From Roseiarcus fermentans (lineage in GTDB: Bacteria > Pseudomonadota > Alphaproteobacteria > Rhizobiales > Beijerinckiaceae), in contig NZ_QNRK01000023.1 in assembly GCF_003315135.1 (NCBI RefSeq), forward strand, positions 1 to 64,000: DNA of 64,000 nt, given 5' to 3'. Positions 44,025 through 55,619 of this stretch are shown piece after piece. Below the pieces are notes generated by a model that saw nothing but the letters and a program-made list of their open reading frames with translations, had not been told where the DNA came from and did not search any database. The stretch's first letter is position 1, and every line of letters begins with the position of its first letter. A program made the position numbers and the translations under genes.

Positions 44025-44039
44025 GTGCACTGTCACCGT
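44025..44039 (-). repeat. REP-like repeat, right copy (inverted)
   Basis: GTGCACTGTCACCGT is the exact reverse complement of the 15-mer at 43840-43854. The pair bounds the transposase remnant. The remaining bases to 44158 show no gene; a fragment SLARSLGRRPKARA in one frame could be the lost C-terminus but is too short to rely on. Confidence 0.65.
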
Positions 44040-44158
44040 AACCCCCGCGGAAAATTGCGCTGGCCGCAGGCGGATGCGTAACGGGTAGCGGTAGCCTTGC
44101 TCGAAGCTTGGGTCGGCGACCAAAAGCGCGCGCTAATCGGATAGAGGAGGAAGCCGCG

Positions 44159-44869
44159 TTATGCTTTCGCACTCTGGAGTTCACGCAACACGGCGTCGTT
44201 ATCTGTCATTAGCTGGCCGAGGATATCGCTGTCGCTTGACGGGAGAAATCCGCCGAAGTCTTTTTGGACCGTGAGGATCAAATCTGCGGCATGGATGCCG
44301 GCCTTAGCGGCGATCCACAGATCGAGCTTTATAAGCTCGTCATCTTCGAAATCGAAGTATGACGTGATGATTTCCGCCTTCTGGCCGGGGACGAAATCGA
44401 AATTGTGATGACTGTTTACGACGTGCGCGTGAGCCGTTTGCTCATTGATGTCGGCCTTGAGCTCTCGCATAAAGTTGGAATGAGCTAGATAAGTGACCTC
44501 AAGCCACTTGTAGGCCTTCAGAGTGGCCTTCTGCGCGTCACCGATCCGATTGTTCTGAAGGTCGAAGTAGTTCTGCGTGTCGGTATGCGCGAGCGAAAAA
44601 GCTGCGTTTGCTGTCGATTCAAGGAAATATCGAAGATCCATCTTCGCCTGGATGCGGTGGAGTCTGACGGTCGAGACCACCGAGAGAGTGTGGTATTTCT
44701 TCATCTGCGAATAAAACCTGATGAAGAGATCGCAGTCGATCACCGGCCACATCATCAAATTCGAGAGAAGTATCGTCGTGTTATAGGTGTTGACGAATGC
44801 GTTTCCGTATCTCGACTCCGCATCGACCAATCTCTGGTGTTCCTCGGCGGAAAAGATTTCTAGGCTCAT
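44159..44869 (-). CDS. Orphan hypothetical protein, low GC
   Basis: 236 aa from MSLEIFSAEEHQRLVDAES; an ATG four codons earlier is possible and neither has a strong ribosome site. The sequence is helical and soluble, with many aromatic and acidic residues (FYSQMKKYHTLSVV, YKWLEVTYLAHSNFM, SYFDFEDDELIKLD). No membrane segment or signal. I recognise no family. Lower GC than its neighbours and placement beside a RAYT remnant suggest acquisition by transfer. Confidence 0.7.
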   Translation of the reverse strand: MSLEIFSAEEHQRLVDAESRYGNAFVNTYNTTILLSNLMMWPVIDCDLFIRFYSQMKKYHTLSVVSTVRLHRIQAKMDLRYFLESTANAAFSLAHTDTQNYFDLQNNRIGDAQKATLKAYKWLEVTYLAHSNFMRELKADINEQTAHAHVVNSHHNFDFVPGQKAEIITSYFDFEDDELIKLDLWIAAKAGIHAADLILTVQKDFGGFLPSSDSDILGQLMTDNDAVLRELQSAKA

Positions 44870-44984
44870 TGGAATGCGCATCCGTCATTTGAGACAAGAG
44901 TAGTTATATGAGACGCGATTCGGACTCGAAAAGCCCAGGCGCCGCCGGCGCCGGAGGCGAACCCGCCTCGGCCTTCAAACCCTC

Positions 44985-46394
44985 TCACCCGACCAAGAAC
45001 CACGCCCCGACGCCGGCCGCCCGGTGCTCGGGGATCGCCGATTCGATCGGCCACTTGCCGGGATTGTCGGCGACGAAGGCGACGTGCAGGGTGCGGCCGG
45101 GCTGGATCAGCAGGGTGTCGCGCCAGTAGGGCTCCCAGCCGTCGTCCATCGAATGGAGCAGGCGGGCGACGTGGCCGCCGAGCCGCATCGCCTGCACCGA
45201 GGCGGTCTTGTTGGCGAAGGCGAACACGGCCGGCGCGCCGCGGCGCAGGACGGCGAGCGGCTTCGGACCCCAGTCGGCGAAGGTCACGCCGTTGACGGCG
45301 AACGGCGCCGCGCCGCCGCCGGTCACCGCGACCTCGACGCTGCGCGCGGCTTCGAGCGCGATCTCGGCGGGCAGGGCAGGGTTGGCGGGCAGACGGACGG
45401 GCCCCGGGCGGGGCGCGACCGGGTCGCCCTCGGCCGTGATGACGACGAACGGCGCGTCCGCGGCGCCGTCCTCCTGCCGGAGGACGAATCGCGCCGCAGC
45501 GCCGGCCTCGCGCGGCATGTCGACCATCAGCTCGAACCGGGCGCCGGGGCCCATCGGAAACTGGTTGCGCAGCGGCTCGAACGGATCGGCCGGCTGGCCG
45601 TCGACCGCGACGATCAGGGTTTTCGCCCCTTCGACGCCGATGGTCGTCAGCCGCGCGGTCGCGGCGTTGCCGAGCCTGAGGCGCACCCGCGCCCCGGGGC
45701 GGGCGCGCAGCGCGAGCGGGGCGGCGGCGGCGCCGGCGAACACCACGCTCCCCCGCCGTCCGCCGCCGCGGGCGAGCGCCGGATCGGAAAAGTCGTCCCT
45801 GATCCGGCCCTTGTCGTCGAGGCTCCAGTCCGACAGGACGACCACGACATCCTCGTCGACGTCGGGCGCCTCGGCTTCGTCGACGACGATCGGGCCGAAC
45901 AGGCCGCGGCCCTGCTGGCCGGCGTCGGTCGCGCCGGCGTGCGGCAGGTAGAGGTTGAAGCCCGCGTCGGGCGGCGTGAAGCGGAGGTCGGCGCTCGCCC
46001 CGGGCGCGAGGCGCGGGCCGGTGAGCCCGCCGTAGCCGGCGACGGCGTTGGCGGTCCGGAGGCCGGGGAGGCAAAGCGTGGTCGGCTCGGCGAGCCGGTT
46101 CGAGACGCGCAGCGCCAGCGCCTCGCCCTTCTTCACCCGCAGCAGCGGTCCGGGGATGGCCCCCGACCAGGCGAGCGCGTCGGCCGGGTCGGCGGGCGGG
46201 GGCAGGAAGGCGAGCGTCGAGCGCGCCGCCTCGAGCGCGTAGGCGCGCTCGCTGATCGCGCCCGCCCCCGCCGCGTCCGGCGCCGCGGCGCCGGCCGGCG
46301 GGACGCGCCACAAGGCCGCGGCGAGCCCCGCGCCGAGGACGGCGCGCCGGGTGGGACGGCGCGCGGGTCGCGGGCGGTCCGGAGGAAACGACAT
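44985..46394 (-). CDS. TAT-exported multicopper-oxidase-fold protein lacking copper ligands
   Basis: 469 aa. Twin-arginine signal RPTRRAVLGAGLAAALWR at about 15-32. Three cupredoxin domains are recognisable, but the copper motifs are eroded: the first (normally HWHG) reads TTLCLPGLR, the second (normally WYHPH) reads LYLPHAG, the third (normally HPMHLHGH) reads VQAMRLGGH, and the last (normally HCHxxxHxxxxM) reads IESAIPEHRAAGV. Only isolated His residues remain. It should be enzymatically inactive as an oxidase, like FtsP/SufI, and more likely a structural or cell-division-associated periplasmic protein. It stands alone, upstream of the tRNA-Leu gene on the opposite strand. Confidence 0.82.
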   Translation of the reverse strand: MSFPPDRPRPARRPTRRAVLGAGLAAALWRVPPAGAAAPDAAGAGAISERAYALEAARSTLAFLPPPADPADALAWSGAIPGPLLRVKKGEALALRVSNRLAEPTTLCLPGLRTANAVAGYGGLTGPRLAPGASADLRFTPPDAGFNLYLPHAGATDAGQQGRGLFGPIVVDEAEAPDVDEDVVVVLSDWSLDDKGRIRDDFSDPALARGGGRRGSVVFAGAAAAPLALRARPGARVRLRLGNAATARLTTIGVEGAKTLIVAVDGQPADPFEPLRNQFPMGPGARFELMVDMPREAGAAARFVLRQEDGAADAPFVVITAEGDPVAPRPGPVRLPANPALPAEIALEAARSVEVAVTGGGAAPFAVNGVTFADWGPKPLAVLRRGAPAVFAFANKTASVQAMRLGGHVARLLHSMDDGWEPYWRDTLLIQPGRTLHVAFVADNPGKWPIESAIPEHRAAGVGAWFLVG

Positions 46395-46597
46395 CGTTGC
46401 GCAAAGCTCCCCATTCGCCGGCGCCGGCCGCGCCGTCGCGGCGTTCGGCCGCGCGCCCTTGTGAACCGGGCGCGACGATCGGGCAACCGTCACATCCTCG
46501 TCGCGCACCCTGCGTTTTTCGCTGGCGCGCGCCGGACAAGCTGATATAGACCGCGCCCGAAGCTCAGGGCGCCCCACATGTTTCGGCTGGCGCCGAC

Positions 46598-46682
46598 GCG
46601 GGCGTGGCGGAATTGGTAGACGCGCCGGATTTAGGTTCCGGTGGCGAAAGTCGTGGGGGTTCGAGTCCCTCCGCCCGCACCA
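46598..46682 (+). tRNA. tRNA-Leu (anticodon TAG)
   Basis: 85 bases including encoded CCA. Acceptor stem GCGGGCG / CGCCCGC, anticodon stem CCGGA / TCCGG around loop TTTAGGT (anticodon 46632-46634), long variable arm GTGGCGAAAGTCGT, T-arm GGGTTCGAGTCCC. The long variable arm is correct for a class II leucine tRNA. Confidence 0.97.
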
Positions 46683-46819
46683 GTTCCCGGCCCCTCTTGA
46701 GGTCGATCCCGGCGGAGCGATCTTCGAGACCGCGGTCGGCGCGAGGCCGGATGACGCTTTGGCGACAGAATGAAATCGGCTAAGGGAAACCTCGGCCCGT
46801 GAGAACAAGGCGAATGACG

Positions 46820-48286
46820 ATGCAGGTGACGGAGACGCTGAGCCAGGGGCTCAAGCGCGAGTATGACATCTTCCTCCCGGCGAGCGATCTCGCCGCGAAG
46901 CTCAACTCGCAGCTGGCCGAGATGCGCTCGAAAGCCCAGATCAAGGGCTTCCGGCCGGGCAAGGTGCCGCTCGAGCACCTTCGCCGCATCTATGGCAAGT
47001 CGGTGATGGCCGATGTCGTCCAGACCGCGATCAACACCGCCAACAAGCAGATTGTCGACGACAACAAGCTTCGCCTGGCGCGCGAGCCCAGGGTCAACCT
47101 GCCGGAAGACCAGTCGACGATCGAGGCGGCGCTCGAGGCGCGCGGCGACCTCTCGTTCAAGATCGCGCTCGAAGTGCTGCCGACCTTCGAGATCGGCGAC
47201 TTCTCCGAGCTCGAGCTCGAGCGGCTGACCGCGGACGTCGAGGACTCCGAGATCGCGACGGCGATCGACCGCCTCGCCGACGGGCGGCGCACCTTCGCCG
47301 ACAGGGGCGAGGGCGCGAAGGCCGAAAACGGCGATCGTGTCACGATCGACTTCGACGGCAAGATCGACGGCGTCGCGTTCGAGGGCGGCGACGGCCGCGA
47401 CATCCCGGTCCTGATCGGCTCCAACACCTTCATTCCCGGCTTCGAGGAGCAGCTCGTCGGGGCCGCGGCGGGAGAGCGGCGCGTCATCACCGCGACCTTC
47501 CCCGAGGCCTATGCGGCGCCGGCGCTGGCGGGCAAGACCGCCGAATTCGACGTCACCGTCAAGACGGTGGAGGCGCCGGAGGCGCTGGAGATCGACGACG
47601 CCTTCGCCGCCGGCCTCGGCATGGAAAGCCTCGACAAGCTCAAGGAGTTCGTGCGCGACCGCATGGCCGCCGACTACGCCAAGTTCTCGCGCGACAAGAT
47701 CAAGCGGCAGCTGCTCGACAAGCTCGACACGCTCTACACGTTCGAACTGCCCGAAGGCCTCGTGAACCAGGAGTTCGACGGGATCTGGGCCCAGGTCACG
47801 CAGGAGCAGCAGTCGTCCGGCAAGAGCTTCGCCGACGAGAACACCACCGAAGAGGCCGCCCGCGCCGACTACCGCCGCATCGCCGAGCGCCGCGTCCGCC
47901 TCGGGCTGCTGCTGGCCGAGGTCGGCGCCCGGGCCGCCGTCCGGATCGAGGACGACGAGATCAGCCAGGCGGTGATCGCGCGAGCGCGTCAGTTCCCGGG
48001 ACAGGAAAAGCAGGTCTGGGACTTCTATCGCAACAACCAGCAGGCGCTGGCGGAGTTGCGCGCCCCGATCTACGAGGAGAAGGTCGTCGACCACATCCTC
48101 GGCCTCGCCAAGGTGACCGAACGCAAGGTTCCGAGGGAGGAATTGATCAAACCGCTGGAAGACGAACTGCCGGCGGCGAAGGCGGCCGAGCCGGTCACGG
48201 CTGCGGCGGCCGACCAGCCGGCCGAGACGGCCGACCAGCCGGCCGAGACCGTCGCGGCCGCGCCGGCCGGCCAGCCGGCGGACTGA
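46820..48286 (+). CDS. tig: Trigger factor (ribosome-associated chaperone, peptidyl-prolyl isomerase)
   Basis: 488 aa. N-terminal ribosome-binding domain with the signature [14 protein letters not shown], central FKBP-type PPIase (about 155-240: [36 protein letters not shown]) and helical C-terminal chaperone arms. It binds nascent chains at the ribosome exit. ATG 46820 ([14 protein letters not shown], the usual family start) has AAGG 9 bases before it; ATGs at 46814 and an upstream in-frame GTG are alternatives. The last ~30 residues are an Ala/Pro/Gln/Glu tail with a tandem DQPAETA repeat. Followed by clpP. Confidence 0.97.
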   Translation: MQVTETLSQGLKREYDIFLPASDLAAKLNSQLAEMRSKAQIKGFRPGKVPLEHLRRIYGKSVMADVVQTAINTANKQIVDDNKLRLAREPRVNLPEDQSTIEAALEARGDLSFKIALEVLPTFEIGDFSELELERLTADVEDSEIATAIDRLADGRRTFADRGEGAKAENGDRVTIDFDGKIDGVAFEGGDGRDIPVLIGSNTFIPGFEEQLVGAAAGERRVITATFPEAYAAPALAGKTAEFDVTVKTVEAPEALEIDDAFAAGLGMESLDKLKEFVRDRMAADYAKFSRDKIKRQLLDKLDTLYTFELPEGLVNQEFDGIWAQVTQEQQSSGKSFADENTTEEAARADYRRIAERRVRLGLLLAEVGARAAVRIEDDEISQAVIARARQFPGQEKQVWDFYRNNQQALAELRAPIYEEKVVDHILGLAKVTERKVPREELIKPLEDELPAAKAAEPVTAAAADQPAETADQPAETVAAAPAGQPAD

Positions 48287-48389
48287 CCGGCCTCCGCACG
48301 ACGGGCCGCGGCGCCTCTTTTCGGGAGGGCGCCGGGCGCCTATCTTGGAGGCTGCGCCCGCCGGGCGACTTTTGGGGACATGCGAGACA

Positions 48390-49031
48390 ATGCGCGATCC
48401 GATCGACTATTACACCAACAACCTCGTGCCGATCGTGATCGAGCAATCGGCGCGCGGCGAGCGCTCGTTCGACATTTTTTCCCGCCTTCTGCGCGAGCGG
48501 ATCGTGTTCATGATCGGGCCGGTCGACGACGTCTCGGCGTCGCTGGTGGTCGCCCAGCTGCTTTTCCTGGAAGCTGAGAACCCGAAGAAGGACATCGCCC
48601 TCTACATCAATTCGCCGGGCGGGGTGGTGACGGCGGGGCTCTCGATCTACGACACCATGCAATTCATCCGCCCCAAGGTGACGACGCTCTGCATCGGACA
48701 GGCCGCCTCGATGGGCTCTCTGCTGCTGGCGGCGGGCGAAAAGGGCAGCCGGTTCACCCTGCCCAACGCGCGAATCATGGTCCACCAGCCGTCCGGCGGC
48801 TTCCAGGGGCAGGCCTCCGACATCCAGCGGCACGCCGAGGACATCGTCAAGGTGAAGCGGCGTCTCAACGAGATCTACGTCCATCACACCGGCCAAACCT
48901 ACGAGGCCATCGAGAGGACCCTCGACCGCGACCATTTCATGTCGGCGGAAGAGGCCAAGGCGTTCGGAATCGTGGACGAAGTGACGACCAAGCGGGCGTC
49001 CGAGTCGGAAGAGGCGAAGGGGCCGGCGTAA
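48390..49031 (+). CDS. clpP: ATP-dependent Clp protease proteolytic subunit
   Basis: 213 aa. Serine protease of the ClpXP complex. Catalytic triad visible: Ser107 in [10 protein letters not shown], His132 in IMVHQPSGG, Asp181 in [10 protein letters not shown]. The start [20 protein letters not shown] is the family's; GGGGACATG is a somewhat distant ribosome site. It lies between tig and clpX in the standard order. The C-terminal tail is acidic and Ala-rich. Confidence 0.98.
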   Translation: MRDPIDYYTNNLVPIVIEQSARGERSFDIFSRLLRERIVFMIGPVDDVSASLVVAQLLFLEAENPKKDIALYINSPGGVVTAGLSIYDTMQFIRPKVTTLCIGQAASMGSLLLAAGEKGSRFTLPNARIMVHQPSGGFQGQASDIQRHAEDIVKVKRRLNEIYVHHTGQTYEAIERTLDRDHFMSAEEAKAFGIVDEVTTKRASESEEAKGPA

Positions 49032-49268
49032 GCCAAGCTCCTGGACTGGCCTGTTTCTTGCTACGCCATCATGCCGCCATTTTTCCGGGAACCACTTGAT
49101 TTCGCCCGGACTTTGATGGTTGCTTAGGGAATCCGACGTCGACCTCGTCGACGCCGGATCGTGTGGGACGCGGCGGACGGCAGGAGGGGTCGGAGGCTAC
49201 GTTTCGTTAGTTTCAGGAAGCTTAGGCTGCGTTTCGATTCGAAAGGCAGCCGAGTTGGAGAAAGAAAA

Positions 49269-50522
49269 ATGGCCAAAGCCGACGGCGACGCCAAGAACAC
49301 GCTCTACTGCTCCTTCTGCGGCAAGAGCCAGCACGAGGTTCGCAAGCTCATCGCCGGGCCGACCGTGTTCATCTGCGACGAATGCGTCGAACTGTGCATG
49401 GACATCATCCGCGAGGAGAGCAAAACCTCGCTGGTGAAGAGCAAGGACGGGATTCCGACTCCGCGCGAGATCTGCAAGGTCCTCGACGACTACGTGATCG
49501 GCCAGTCGCAGGCGAAGCGGGTGCTGTCGGTGGCGGTGCACAACCACTACAAGCGGCTCAATCACGCCACCAAGCACGGCGACGTCGAACTCGCCAAGTC
49601 GAACATCCTGCTGATCGGCCCGACCGGGTCCGGCAAGACCCTGCTCGCCCAGACGCTCGCGCGCATCCTCGACGTGCCCTTCACCATGGCCGACGCCACC
49701 ACGCTGACCGAGGCGGGTTATGTCGGCGAGGACGTCGAGAACATCATTCTCAAGCTGTTGCAGGCCTCCGACTACAACGTCGAGCGGGCGCAGCGCGGCA
49801 TCGTCTACATCGACGAGATCGACAAGATCAGTCGCAAGTCCGACAATCCCTCGATCACCCGCGACGTGTCCGGCGAGGGCGTGCAGCAGGCGCTGCTCAA
49901 GATCATGGAGGGCACGATCGCCAGCGTGCCGCCGCAGGGCGGGCGCAAGCACCCGCAGCAGGAATTCCTCCAGGTCGACACCACCAACATCCTGTTCGTC
50001 TGCGGCGGCGCCTTCTCCGGCCTCGAGCGCATCATTTCGGCGCGCGGCAAGGGAACGTCGATCGGCTTCGCCGCCAAGGTGCAGGCGCCGGACGACCGGC
50101 GCACCGGCGAGGTGTTCCGCGACGTCGAGCCGGAGGACCTGCTGAAGTTCGGCCTCATCCCCGAGTTCGTCGGCCGCCTGCCGGTCATCGCCACGCTCGA
50201 GGACCTGGACGAGGACGCGCTGAAGAAGATCCTGACCGAGCCGAAGAACGCGCTGGTCAAGCAGTATCAGCGGCTGTTCGAGATGGAGAACACCGACCTG
50301 ACGTTCCAGGACGATGCGCTCAACGTGATCGCCAAGAAGGCGATCGAGCGGCGGACCGGCGCGCGCGGCCTGCGCTCGATCATGGAAGGCATCCTGCTCG
50401 ATACGATGTTCGACCTGCCCGGCCTCGACGCCGTGGAGCAGGTCGTGATCGGCCCGGAGGTGGTCGAGGGCAAGGCCCGGCCGCTTTATATCTATGCCGA
50501 ACGCGCGGAGCGTGCGAGCTGA
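49269..50522 (+). CDS. clpX: ATP-dependent Clp protease ATPase subunit ClpX
   Basis: 417 aa. N-terminal zinc-binding domain ([11 protein letters not shown] … [10 protein letters not shown], four Cys), AAA+ core with Walker A GPTGSGKT, Walker [11 protein letters not shown], sensor 1 region [11 protein letters not shown], the ClpP-docking IGF loop in [10 protein letters not shown], and sensor 2 in [14 protein letters not shown]. Unfolds substrates and feeds them to ClpP. The 237 bases to clpP may hold a separate promoter; a weak heat-shock-like CTTG(16)CCATTT at 49057-49082 is not convincing. Confidence 0.98.
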   Translation: MAKADGDAKNTLYCSFCGKSQHEVRKLIAGPTVFICDECVELCMDIIREESKTSLVKSKDGIPTPREICKVLDDYVIGQSQAKRVLSVAVHNHYKRLNHATKHGDVELAKSNILLIGPTGSGKTLLAQTLARILDVPFTMADATTLTEAGYVGEDVENIILKLLQASDYNVERAQRGIVYIDEIDKISRKSDNPSITRDVSGEGVQQALLKIMEGTIASVPPQGGRKHPQQEFLQVDTTNILFVCGGAFSGLERIISARGKGTSIGFAAKVQAPDDRRTGEVFRDVEPEDLLKFGLIPEFVGRLPVIATLEDLDEDALKKILTEPKNALVKQYQRLFEMENTDLTFQDDALNVIAKKAIERRTGARGLRSIMEGILLDTMFDLPGLDAVEQVVIGPEVVEGKARPLYIYAERAERAS

Positions 50523-50541
50523 CGGACATTTACGCCGGCCG

Positions 50542-50570
50542 CTTGAAACGGCGGCCGGCGAAGCCCATGT
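50542..50570 (+). promoter_or_regulatory. Heat-shock (sigma-32 / RpoH) promoter of lon
   Basis: CTTGAAA at 50542-50548 and CCCATGT at 50564-50570 separated by 15 bases match the classical sigma-32 consensus (CTTGAAA, 13-17 bases, CCCATnT) perfectly. It lies between clpX and lon, about 195 bases before the lon start, giving a long 5' leader. A hairpin (50533-50560, CGCCGGCCGC / GCGGCCGGCG) overlaps the spacer. Confidence 0.8.
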
Positions 50571-50764
50571 TCGCGTGAGACGTTTGATTCCGGGAACGGC
50601 ACGAACATTGCGTTTCTGAATCGGGGGCGATCCGGCCGGGCCTTTTGGACGGCGGAACGCACAAGCGACAGGCGCCGGCTGCCTCGTTGGGCCGGCGGCA
50701 GTCGTGGGGCGTCGTCAACGCAAGCACGGGAGCGGGCTTCGACCGGCTTCCGAGAAGGACAGCC

Positions 50765-53182
<2,418 letters not shown>

Positions 53183-53222
53183 CCCGAGACGCCGGGTCGG
53201 AGCGACCCCCGACGCTCTGAGA

Positions 53223-53258
53223 AACGCCGCGAATCCGAAGGGATTCGCGGCGTTTTTT
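53223..53258 (+). terminator. Rho-independent terminator of lon
   Basis: A perfect 14-base stem (AACGCCGCGAATCC / GGATTCGCGGCGTT) with loop GAAG is followed by a T-run (TTTTTT). It starts 41 bases after the lon stop. Confidence 0.95.
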
Positions 53259-53497
53259 ATCCACAATCCCCCGATTTCCGGCCGGAATGGCGCTTTTTTT
53301 CCCCGCCGCTTCCCGCAAACCCTTGCGCCATCTCGCCCAAACGTGAGCAATGAGGCGCACTCAGCCGTCGATTCGGCCGATCGGCGCCCCTCGGGGCGCC
53401 GCGGCGGCCTCGGGGGTCATGAGCGCGCGGACGCTTCGATCGCGCCGCGCGGCAGGCCGGCGCGCGCAAGAGACGTCGGCTGGAACGGAGAGGCAGG

Positions 53498-53788
53498 ATG
53501 AACAAACTCGAACTCGTCGATCACATCGCGACCATGGCGGAACTGACCAAGGTCGACTCCGCCAAGGCGCTGGAAGCCTTGCTGGATGGCATCGAGAAGA
53601 CCCTCAAGAAGGGCGAGGAAGTCCGGCTGGTCGGCTTCGGCACATTCTCCGTGCGCGAGCGCGCCGCCGGCAAGGGTCGCAATCCGGCCACCGGCAAGGA
53701 GATCAAGATCGCGGCGTCGAAGAACGCCCGGTTCAAGCCCGGCGCGGCGCTGAAGGCCGCTCTCAACAAGAAGTCCGGCAAGAAGTAA
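53498..53788 (+). CDS. hup: HU family DNA-binding protein
   Basis: 96 aa. Histone-like protein HU: helices MNKLELVDHIATMAELTK, VRLVGFGTFSVRERAA, the beta-arm RNPATGKEIKIAASKNARFKPG with the conserved Pro that kinks DNA. It compacts and bends DNA. Preceded by GGAGAGGCAGG. Conserved position after lon. The gap 53259-53497 to lon contains no other gene. Confidence 0.97.
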   Translation: MNKLELVDHIATMAELTKVDSAKALEALLDGIEKTLKKGEEVRLVGFGTFSVRERAAGKGRNPATGKEIKIAASKNARFKPGAALKAALNKKSGKK

Positions 53789-53930
53789 GCCGCGTTACGG
53801 GGCGGATCCGGACGCCGCCGGCCCTGGTCGCGGCGCGGGTCCGGGCGCCGCGCCCGCCGCCGAGGCCGCCCGCGTCGGTCCCGCTTGGCGGATCGGACTG
53901 AAATCTATAGTCTGCGGCGCACGGCAGCAG

Positions 53931-54006
53931 GGGCGGTTAGCTCAGTTGGTAGAGCGTCTCGTTTACACCGAGAGGGTCGGCGGTTCGAGCCCGTCACCGC
54001 CCACCA
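53931..54006 (+). tRNA. tRNA-Val (anticodon TAC)
   Basis: 76 bases including CCA. Acceptor GGGCGGT / ACCGCCC, D-loop AGCTCAGTTGGTAGAGC, anticodon stem TCTCG / CGAGA around TTTACAC (anticodon 53964-53966), T-arm GGCGGTTCGAGCCCGTC. Confidence 0.97.
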
Positions 54007-54008
54007 CC

Positions 54009-54680
54009 TTGCGCCGCCGGGCCTCGGCGACGATCCTGCGCCTGGCTTTGGCCGGCTTCTGCCTGACGGGGTCGGCGGCCGCGCAGTCCGCCTCCATGAC
54101 GTTTCGCGTCGAGACGCTGGACGGCGCCCGGTGCGGCGCGCGCTGTCCGCACGTGATCGTGGCTGACGGCGTCATCGAGACGTCGACGCCCCAGGCCTTC
54201 GTCGATTTCCTCAAGTCCGGTGCCGAAGACCGGGATCTCAAGCGGATCGTGTTCTTCAACTCGCGCGGCGGCAACGTCGTCGCCTCGATGGCCTTCGGCC
54301 ACATCCTGCGCGACCTGCGAATCGCCGGCGTCGTCGGGCGGTTTCGATCCGACGGCGATTCGGGCCCGTTCGCCGGCGAGTGCCTGTCGGCCTGCGTCTA
54401 CGCCATGATGGGCGCGGTTCGCCGCGTCGCGCCGCCCGGCAGCGAGGTGGCGCTGCACCGGATGTCGATCGTCGAGACCGAGGCCGAGGGGTGGTTCGGG
54501 CAGCGCACCAAGCGGAGCTTCGCCGACGCGCCGATGATCGCAGTGCTCGCCCGCTACGCCCGCCGGATGGGCGTCAGTCCGGCGCTGGTGCGCGCCGCCG
54601 AATCCCTGCCGCCCGAGACGATGCATGTGCTCACGCCGGAGGAGATGCGCCGCTGGTCGTTCGCCGTCAGCCAGTTCTGA
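54009..54680 (+). CDS. Secreted ClpP-fold protein (COG3904-like)
   Basis: 223 aa with a TTG start at 54009, two bases after the tRNA-Val CCA; the frame is open further upstream but that would run through the tRNA. The TTG start provides a signal peptide (ILRLALAGFCLTGSAAAQSA). The mature part has ClpP/crotonase-like strands: RIVFFNSRGGNVVASMAFGH, then GECLSACVYAMMGAVRRVAP with the Ser expected as nucleophile and EVALHRMSIV with the His. This is the 'predicted periplasmic protein' family COG3904. Function unknown. ATG 54096 is possible but would remove the signal. Confidence 0.75.
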   Translation: MRRRASATILRLALAGFCLTGSAAAQSASMTFRVETLDGARCGARCPHVIVADGVIETSTPQAFVDFLKSGAEDRDLKRIVFFNSRGGNVVASMAFGHILRDLRIAGVVGRFRSDGDSGPFAGECLSACVYAMMGAVRRVAPPGSEVALHRMSIVETEAEGWFGQRTKRSFADAPMIAVLARYARRMGVSPALVRAAESLPPETMHVLTPEEMRRWSFAVSQF

Positions 54681-54763
54681 CGGCGCGGCGATCTTCGCGC
54701 CGAAACCCGTTTTCGGCGTATTGACTTGGGTTCCCGACTGGCTTAATCCCCGCCAACCCTCAC

Positions 54764-54840
<77 letters not shown>

Positions 54841-54939
54841 TTCTTCCCCTCCGTTTCACCGATCGGCTGCTGCCCGTTCCTGGCGACACCGGATCGAGTT
54901 CACGCGCCGCGCGCGGCTCCGCCGCCTCGCGCGAGACGC

Positions 54940-55158
54940 TCACCGGGAGACGAACTGCCTGCGGAGCAGGTCATTCACGTAGGCGCTGGCGTTCGGAATG
55001 GTCTTGAGGCGGTCGGCGACATCCGGGTCGAGCATAATGTTGACACGACGCTTCCTGGCTTCCGCCGGCATCGCGGGGCGTCCGCGCCTGGCGTGCGCGA
55101 AGAATTCCCGATCCAGTTCCCGGACCTCGCCGTCACGGTCGACGTAAGGCTTTTTCAT
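54940..55158 (-). CDS. brnA: BrnA-type antitoxin
   Basis: 72 aa. The C-terminal RRVNIMLDPDVADRLKTI…YVNDLLRRQF is the ribbon-helix-helix-like BrnA DNA-binding region; the N-terminal DGEVRELDREFFAHARRG contacts the toxin. It follows and overlaps the toxin gene by 26 bases (order toxin then antitoxin, as usual for brnTA). It should repress the operon and neutralise BrnT. Confidence 0.85.
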   Translation of the reverse strand: MKKPYVDRDGEVRELDREFFAHARRGRPAMPAEARKRRVNIMLDPDVADRLKTIPNASAYVNDLLRRQFVSR

Positions 55159-55411
55159 ATTTGTGTTTTTCCCTTTCGTTGGCCTTGCGGAGGCTGATCA
55201 CGCGGAGAACGCCGCCCCGGTCGCACCAGGCAAAGACGCATAGGCGATTGTTGATCGGGGCCATTGCGACAAAGCGGACTTCGGAATAGTCCGCTCGCGC
55301 GTCTTCGCGAGTGAAGGCCAAATCCCAATCTACGTAGGCAACATCGGCAAAATCGAGGCCGCGCTCAGCCAGCGTCCTGTCTCGTTTTCCGTCGTCCCAT
55401 TCCAGCTTCAT
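55133..55411 (-). CDS. brnT: BrnT-type ribonuclease toxin
   Basis: 92 aa. Family pattern: LEWDDGKRDRTLAERGLDFADVAYVDWD (normally WDPxKxxxNxxKHGVxF), EVRFVAMAPINNRLCVFAWCDRG, and RVISLRKANEREKHKYEKAL. BrnT has a RelE-like fold and cuts RNA during stress. ATG 55411. Translationally coupled to brnA. The pair lies next to tRNA-Asp. Confidence 0.88.
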   Translation of the reverse strand: MKLEWDDGKRDRTLAERGLDFADVAYVDWDLAFTREDARADYSEVRFVAMAPINNRLCVFAWCDRGGVLRVISLRKANEREKHKYEKALRRP

Positions 55412-55619
55412 GCAATTGGACTGAATTGATATACACACATAAAAGCGTCGTCGCGTCAATATATGGAAATTCCCTGCGCCGGCCCGCGAGGTCGTCAGAA
55501 CGCCGTCGATTCGAAGCAACGACGTCGAGGCGCCGCCGCAAGATCCGACCCATCCGAGGCTCGTCAGAAGCCGAGCGGGTGCGCTTCGACGTCCGCCGGG
55601 GGCGCCCCGCCACGCTGAC

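Noticed and set aside
44060-44158. Fragment SLARSLGRRPKARA as C-terminus of the transposase remnant
   Set aside because: Too short and compositionally biased to assign, although its position would fit.
49057-49082. Possible heat-shock promoter upstream of clpX (CTTG, 16 bases, CCATTT)
   Set aside because: Only partial agreement with either the E. coli or alphaproteobacterial consensus; unlike the lon site it could be chance.
50533-50560. Hairpin after clpX as rho-independent terminator
   Set aside because: The stem is strong but there is no U-tract, and it coincides with the sigma-32 promoter.
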